Assembly: GCA_946480695.1 (NCBI GenBank)
Contig: CAMLKG010000068.1
Coordinates: 1-5,414, forward strand
Origin: an uncultured Cellvibrio sp.
GTDB lineage: Bacteria; Pseudomonadota; Gammaproteobacteria; Pseudomonadales; Cellvibrionaceae
Length of the DNA: 5,414 nt
Direction: 5' to 3'
The number at the start of each line of letters is the position of its first letter. Within the stretch, counting starts at the first letter, position 1. Made by a program: the position numbers and the translations under genes. Of this stretch, positions 1-5,414 are shown in pieces. The notes below the pieces were generated by a model. That model was not told the DNA's origin. It was given only the letters and a program-made list of their open reading frames with translations, and made no database searches.

Positions 1-2
1 CG

Positions 3-1574
<1,572 letters not shown>

Positions 1575-1596
1575 TGCGGATGAATCGCTGAGGTGC

Positions 1597-1614
1597 GGAG
1601 GTTGGAAAACCTCC
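1597..1614 (+). other. GNRA-capped hairpin in the rpoC 3' UTR
   Basis: A perfect 7-bp stem, GGAGGTT (1597-1603) with AACCTCC (1608-1614), closes on a GGAA loop, which is a GNRA tetraloop. It starts 22 nt after the rpoC stop and ends 12 nt before the terminator stem. The left arm resembles a Shine-Dalgarno sequence, but no usable gene follows and the structure would hide it. It may stabilise the 3' end of rpoBC mRNA or act as a processing site. The structure is read directly from the sequence; the function is inferred. Confidence 0.6.
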
Positions 1615-1626
1615 CGGTAAATCCCG

Positions 1627-1658
1627 AGCAAGGCTGGCATTCCCAGCCTTGCTTTTTT
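1627..1658 (+). terminator. Intrinsic (Rho-independent) terminator after rpoC
   Basis: A perfect 11-bp stem, AGCAAGGCTGG (1627-1637) with CCAGCCTTGCT (1643-1653), has a 5-nt loop CATTC and runs into six T's (1653-1658). It lies 52 nt after the rpoC stop codon and matches the classic form of an intrinsic terminator. It should end most rpoBC transcripts before rpsL, which implies that the str operon has its own promoter. There is no A tract on the upstream side, so it is probably directional. Confidence 0.93.
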
Positions 1659-1703
1659 ATCGGTTGTTGACGATGCAACAGAGCCAGATAAGCGGGTTTT
1701 GCC

Positions 1704-1739
1704 TTGACGGTGGGTGGGGGCATCTTTACAATGCGCCAC
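1704..1739 (+). promoter_or_regulatory. Predicted sigma-70 promoter of the rpsL-rpsG-fusA-tuf operon
   Basis: The -35 box TTGACG (1704-1709) and the -10 box TACAAT (1727-1732) are separated by exactly 17 nt. Each box differs from consensus at one base. Transcription should start near 1738-1739. The segment between the -10 box and the start is GC-rich (GCGCCA), the kind of discriminator associated with ppGpp/DksA-repressed promoters of the translation machinery. The promoter lies 45 nt after the terminator T run and about 98 nt upstream of rpsL. The sequence match is direct; use of the site and stringent control are inferred. Confidence 0.8.
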
Positions 1740-1758
1740 CCACTTTTACCCAAGTGGG
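1739..1758 (+). promoter_or_regulatory. Hairpin at the predicted 5' end of the str operon mRNA
   Basis: A perfect 7-bp inverted repeat, CCCACTT (1739-1745) with AAGTGGG (1752-1758), has a 6-nt loop TTACCC. It begins at or next to the predicted transcription start, so the mRNA would carry a stem at its extreme 5' end. Such stems are known to slow decay started by 5'-end sensing (RNase E or RppH). The bases are certain; the role is inferred and depends on the transcription start being correct. Confidence 0.5.
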
Positions 1759-1796
1759 AAGCAGGGCTATTTTTGATAGTTCGCTTTCTTAAACCT

Positions 1797-1813
1797 GCCT
1801 TCGTGATGAAGGC
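1797..1813 (+). promoter_or_regulatory. Second leader hairpin upstream of rpsL
   Basis: GCCTTC (1797-1802) pairs with GAAGGC (1808-1813) around a 5-nt loop GTGAT. It ends 10 nt before the GGAG ribosome-binding site of rpsL (1824-1827). It leaves that site free, and may serve to keep the region open or to bind a regulator. No function can be assigned from sequence alone. Confidence 0.4.
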
Positions 1814-1836
1814 GTATATCTATGGAGTTTGTTTTC

Positions 1837-2208
1837 ATGCCAACGATCAATCAATTGATTCGTAAGCCAAGAAAACCCATCGTAGACAAGAGTGACGTTC
1901 CAGCTCTGCAAGGTAATCCGCAAAGACGCGGTGTTTGCACTCGCGTTTATACGACCACCCCTAAAAAGCCAAACTCGGCGCTGCGTAAAGTATGCCGTGT
2001 GCGTTTGACCAATGGCTTTGAAGTGACCTCGTATATCGGCGGTGAAGGCCACAACCTGCAAGAGCACAGCGTGGTGCTGATTCGTGGCGGTCGTGTTAAA
2101 GACTTGCCAGGTGTGCGTTACCACACTGTACGCGGTTCACTGGATACTTCCGGTGTTGCCAAGCGTAAACAAGGTCGCTCCAAATACGGTGCGAAACGTC
2201 CTAAGTAA
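1837..2208 (+). CDS. rpsL: 30S ribosomal protein S12
   Basis: S12 sits at the decoding centre of the 30S subunit and governs accuracy and streptomycin response. The product is 123 residues, one less than in E. coli. It has the [22 protein letters not shown] core (starting at residue 39) and the [10 protein letters not shown] loop (88-97). K43, K88 and P91, the usual streptomycin-resistance positions, are all wild type, so the sequence predicts sensitivity at this locus. D89 is the residue that carries beta-methylthiolation in E. coli. I chose ATG 1837 because it gives the family N-terminus MPTINQL and has GGAG (1824-1827) 9 nt upstream. An in-frame ATG at 1822 would add five atypical residues (MEFVF) and lacks a ribosome-binding site. 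It is the first gene of the str operon, behind its own promoter and leader. The stop is TAA. Confidence 0.98.
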   Translation: MPTINQLIRKPRKPIVDKSDVPALQGNPQRRGVCTRVYTTTPKKPNSALRKVCRVRLTNGFEVTSYIGGEGHNLQEHSVVLIRGGRVKDLPGVRYHTVRGSLDTSGVAKRKQGRSKYGAKRPK

Positions 2209-2814
<606 letters not shown>

Positions 2815-2845
2815 CCAGATGGCGTCAGTTTATCCGGGTGAGGAT

Positions 2846-2874
2846 TAAAGGCAGCATTGCTGCCTTTACCTTTT
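2846..2874 (+). terminator. Hairpin with short T run in the rpsG-fusA spacer, possible attenuator
   Basis: A perfect 10-bp stem, TAAAGGCAGC (2846-2855) with GCTGCCTTTA (2859-2868), has a 3-nt loop ATT. It is followed by CC and then TTTT (2871-2874). It resembles a weak intrinsic terminator: the stem is strong in its upper half, but the T run is short and interrupted. A downstream TAAAG (2874-2878) could compete for the CTTTA of the 3' arm. It lies 15 nt before the fusA ribosome-binding site. It could partly stop transcription, giving more S12/S7 than EF-G message, or mark an RNase cut. The role is uncertain. Confidence 0.5.
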
Positions 2875-2903
2875 AAAGAGTTAGTGATTGAGGAAGCACA
2901 GCC

Positions 2904-5024
2904 ATGGCACGTAAGACGCCCATCGCACGCTACCGCAATATTGGTATATGTGCACACGTAGATGCCGGTAAGACTACAACTACCGAGCGCGTACTGTTTT
3001 ACACTGGCCTGTCACACAAAATTGGTGAGGTGCATGATGGCGCCGCCACTACCGACTGGATGGTGCAGGAACAAGAGCGTGGCATCACCATTACCTCTGC
3101 GGCTATCACCACTTTCTGGAAGGGCATGGGAGGCCAATTTGAAGAGCATCGCATCAACGTAATTGATACTCCCGGGCACGTGGATTTCACTATCGAAGTG
3201 GAGCGTTCCCTGAGGGTGCTGGATGGTGCTGTTGTGGTGCTTTGCGGTTCCTCCGGTGTTCAACCCCAAACTGAAACTGTATGGCGCCAGGCCAATAAAT
3301 ACGAAGTTCCGCGCATTGTTTTCGTCAACAAGATGGACCGCACGGGTGCTAATTACCTGCGCGTTGTCGAGCAGTTGAAAACCCGTCTTGGGGCGAATCC
3401 CGTCCCGCTTCAAATGACCATTGGTTCGGAAGATGAATTCAAGGGTGTCGTTGACCTGGTCAAAATGCAGGCCATCATTTGGAATGAAGATGACCAGGGG
3501 ATGTCTTTCCAATATGAGGCAATCCCGGCAGGTTTACAGGAGCAATGCGAAAAGTTGCGTGAGCAACTGATCGAGGCTGCGGCAGAGTCTTCTGAAGAGC
3601 TGATGGAAAAATATCTCGGCGGTGAAGCGCTTTCCGAGGCAGAGATCAAGGCTGGGCTTCGCGCGCGAACCCTCGCTGGTGAAATTATTCCCGTTATCGG
3701 CGGTTCGGCCTTCAAAAACAAGGGTGTCCAGGCAATGCTGGATGCGGTTATTGAATACTTGCCATCACCAACGGAAGTCAAGGCAATTGAAGGTGTGCTG
3801 GAGGATGGTGAAACGGTCGCTGAGCGTCACGCCAATGACAACGATCCTTTTTCCGCGCTGGCATTTAAAATCGCTACAGACCCTTTTGTTGGTAGTTTGA
3901 CCTTTATTCGTGTTTATTCGGGGATGCTGAATTCGGGTGACTCTGTGTATAACTCCGTCAAGCAGAAGAAAGAGCGCATTGGTCGCATGGTGCAAATGCA
4001 TGCGAACCAACGCTCTGAAATCAAAGAGGTTCTGGCGGGTGATATCGCAGCGGTCATTGGTTTGAAGGATGTGACTACAGGTGACACCTTATGCGATCAG
4101 GGCAATATTATTGTTCTTGAGCGCATGGATTTCCCGGAGCCGGTAATTCACGTAGCGGTAGAGCCGAAAACCAAGGCGGATCAGGAAAGAATGGGGGTTG
4201 CGCTGAGTAAATTGGCTCAAGAGGATCCTTCATTCCGTGTTAAAACCGACGAAGAAACAGGGCAGACCATTATTGGTGGCATGGGCGAATTACACCTGGA
4301 TATTATCGTTGACCGTATGCGTCGCGAATTCAATGTGGAAGCCAATATTGGCAAGCCCCAGGTTGCCTATCGCGAAGCAATTCGCAACAAATGCGAAATC
4401 GAAGGTAAGTTTGTTCGTCAATCGGGTGGCCGTGGACAATATGGCCACTGCTGGATTCGTTTCGAGCCGGGCGCTGATGAAAATGCAGAGGGTCTGGAGT
4501 TTGTAAACGAAATCGTTGGTGGTGTGGTTCCAAAGGAATATGTGCCTGCCATTCAAAAGGGTATCGCCGAACAAATGCAAAACGGTGTTCTCGCGGGTTA
4601 CCCATTGCTTGGTCTCAAGGCAACGGTATTTGATGGGTCATACCACGACGTTGACTCGTCAGAGATGGCGTTTAAAATTGCGGCATCCATGGCGACCAAG
4701 AAATTGGCCCAACAGGGTGGTGCGGTTCTGCTTGAGCCCATCATGAAGGTGGAGGTAGTTACTCCGGAAGAAAACATGGGTGATGTGGTCGGCGACCTGA
4801 ATCGTCGTCGCGGCATGATCCTGGGGATGGACGAAAGCGTGAGCGGTAAAGTCATTGATGCTGAAGTTCCTTTGGCGGAGATGTTTGGTTATGCGACCTC
4901 GCTACGCTCCGCAACCCAGGGGCGTGCAACCTACACCATGGAGTTCTTGAAGTATTCTGAAGCCCCGCGCAACGTCGCTGAAGAAGTGATGGCAAAAGGC
5001 AAAATGAGAAGAGACGAAGAATAG
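2904..5024 (+). CDS. fusA: Translation elongation factor G (EF-G)
   Basis: EF-G is the cytoplasmic GTPase that drives tRNA-mRNA translocation and, with RRF, ribosome recycling. The product is 706 residues (E. coli 704). GTPase motifs are complete: G1 AHVDAGKT (17-24), G2 RGITIT (59-64), G3 DTPGH (88-92, with the catalytic His92), G4 NKMD (142-145) and G5 GSAF (267-270). Domain II starts near 315 ([15 protein letters not shown]). Domain III contains GGMGELHLD (458-466), a region linked to fusidic acid response. Domain IV carries SGGRGQYGH (507-515) and the tip loop YHDVDSSE (580-587) that enters the A site. Domain V ends with RRRGMILGM and [11 protein letters not shown]. The protein resembles Pseudomonas FusA1 as I recall it. 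The G5 segment reads GGSAF where E. coli has CGSAF, and the C-terminus has a charged tail (MRRDEE). The start is ATG 2904 with GAGGA (2890-2894) 9 nt upstream; the stop is TAG. It lies 32 nt before tuf. Confidence 0.98.
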   Translation: MARKTPIARYRNIGICAHVDAGKTTTTERVLFYTGLSHKIGEVHDGAATTDWMVQEQERGITITSAAITTFWKGMGGQFEEHRINVIDTPGHVDFTIEVERSLRVLDGAVVVLCGSSGVQPQTETVWRQANKYEVPRIVFVNKMDRTGANYLRVVEQLKTRLGANPVPLQMTIGSEDEFKGVVDLVKMQAIIWNEDDQGMSFQYEAIPAGLQEQCEKLREQLIEAAAESSEELMEKYLGGEALSEAEIKAGLRARTLAGEIIPVIGGSAFKNKGVQAMLDAVIEYLPSPTEVKAIEGVLEDGETVAERHANDNDPFSALAFKIATDPFVGSLTFIRVYSGMLNSGDSVYNSVKQKKERIGRMVQMHANQRSEIKEVLAGDIAAVIGLKDVTTGDTLCDQGNIIVLERMDFPEPVIHVAVEPKTKADQERMGVALSKLAQEDPSFRVKTDEETGQTIIGGMGELHLDIIVDRMRREFNVEANIGKPQVAYREAIRNKCEIEGKFVRQSGGRGQYGHCWIRFEPGADENAEGLEFVNEIVGGVVPKEYVPAIQKGIAEQMQNGVLAGYPLLGLKATVFDGSYHDVDSSEMAFKIAASMATKKLAQQGGAVLLEPIMKVEVVTPEENMGDVVGDLNRRRGMILGMDESVSGKVIDAEVPLAEMFGYATSLRSATQGRATYTMEFLKYSEAPRNVAEEVMAKGKMRRDEE

Positions 5025-5056
5025 TTTGATATTTCATCTTTTAGAGGAATAGAAAA

Positions 5057-5414
5057 GTGGCTAAAGAAAAGTTTGAACGTAACAAGCCCCACGTCAACGT
5101 GGGCACCATTGGTCACGTTGACCACGGTAAAACCACCCTGACCGCAGCTTTGACCAAGGTGTGTGCCGAGAGCTGGGGCGGAAGCTTCGTTGCTTATGAC
5201 GGTATCGATAACGCACCGGAAGAAAAAGCCCGTGGTATTACCATTAATACGTCACACGTAGAGTACGACTCACCCAGCCGTCACTACGCACACGTTGACT
5301 GTCCAGGCCACGCCGACTATGTGAAGAACATGATCACCGGTGCTGCCCAGATGGACGGTGCGATCCTGGTGTGTGGTGCGACCGACGGTCCAATGCCACA
5401 AACCCGTGAGCACA
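5057..5414 (+). CDS. tuf: Translation elongation factor Tu (EF-Tu), N-terminal part, 3' truncated by window
   Basis: EF-Tu is the GTPase that carries aminoacyl-tRNA to the ribosomal A site. The first 119 residues are visible: the N-terminus [16 protein letters not shown]1 GHVDHGKT (19-26), G2 RGITI (59-63) and G3 DCPGH (81-85, with the catalytic His85). The segment ends in MPQTREH (113-119), just before the G4 NKxD region, which lies outside the window. The start is GTG 5057, fixed by the family N-terminus and by GAGGA (5044-5048) 8 nt upstream. No in-frame ATG fits. E. coli tuf genes also start with GTG. The 32-nt gap after fusA has no terminator, so it should be co-transcribed with fusA. 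Many gammaproteobacteria have a second tuf copy near tRNA genes and secE, which cannot be seen here. Confidence 0.98.
   Translation, partial: MAKEKFERNKPHVNVGTIGHVDHGKTTLTAALTKVCAESWGGSFVAYDGIDNAPEEKARGITINTSHVEYDSPSRHYAHVDCPGHADYVKNMITGAAQMDGAILVCGATDGPMPQTREH

Noticed and set aside
1667..1695. Second TTGACG as an alternative -35 box
   Set aside because: No -10-like sequence sits 16-18 nt downstream; the bases there read AAGCGG.
1822..1836. Upstream in-frame ATG that would extend S12 by five residues
   Set aside because: There is no ribosome-binding site before it, and it overlaps the GGAG that serves ATG 1837. The family begins at MPTINQL or its equivalent.
1806..1865. 19-codon leader ORF (starting MKAYIYG) overlapping the rpsL start out of frame
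   Set aside because: It has no ribosome-binding site, its start lies in a hairpin, and it has no attenuation-type codon run. It is probably chance.
3012..3512. 166-codon minus-strand open frame inside fusA, and other antisense frames in fusA
   Set aside because: They are shadows of the EF-G coding frame, whose GTPase motifs are unbroken. The translations look like no known protein.

Overview
This window is a housekeeping stretch of a gammaproteobacterial chromosome. It carries the 3' part of rpoC (RNA polymerase beta'), then rpsL (S12), rpsG (S7), fusA (EF-G) and the 5' part of tuf (EF-Tu), all on the + strand. The order rpoC-rpsL-rpsG-fusA-tuf is the widespread arrangement also found in Pseudomonas and relatives. 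In E. coli the str operon lies apart from rpoBC. The EF-G is closer to my memory of Pseudomonas FusA1 than to E. coli EF-G, for example in its domain IV segment ending [10 protein letters not shown] and in the stretch around [13 protein letters not shown]. The EF-Tu N-terminus with [10 protein letters not shown] and the moderate base composition suggest a Cellvibrio/Saccharophagus-type organism. That genus-level guess is tentative and rests on recollection, not a search.

Layout: (1) 3-1574, the rpoC 3' end, from the second zinc site through the trigger loop to the stop. (2) 1575-1703, a 3' UTR with a GNRA-capped hairpin and then a strong intrinsic terminator that closes the rpoBC unit. (3) 1704-1836, a near-consensus sigma-70 promoter with a GC-rich discriminator and a leader of about 98 nt with two hairpins. 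(4) 1837-2208, rpsL. (5) 2209-2343, an unusually structured 135-nt intercistronic region, the expected place for S7 feedback control. (6) 2344-2814, rpsG. (7) 2815-2903, a spacer with a 10-bp hairpin followed by a short U run, possibly an attenuator or processing site. (8) 2904-5024, fusA. (9) 5025-5056, a 32-nt spacer. (10) 5057 to the window end, tuf with a GTG start.

The genes together serve transcription and translation: S12 and S7 are small-subunit proteins of the decoding site and head, EF-G drives translocation and EF-Tu delivers aminoacyl-tRNA. No coding gene is unrecognised, and there is no mobile element, CRISPR array, tRNA or defence gene. I see no previously undescribed system. 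The points of interest are the untranslated regions, whose hairpins and promoter architecture suggest layered control of the str operon, and a few lineage-level protein differences.
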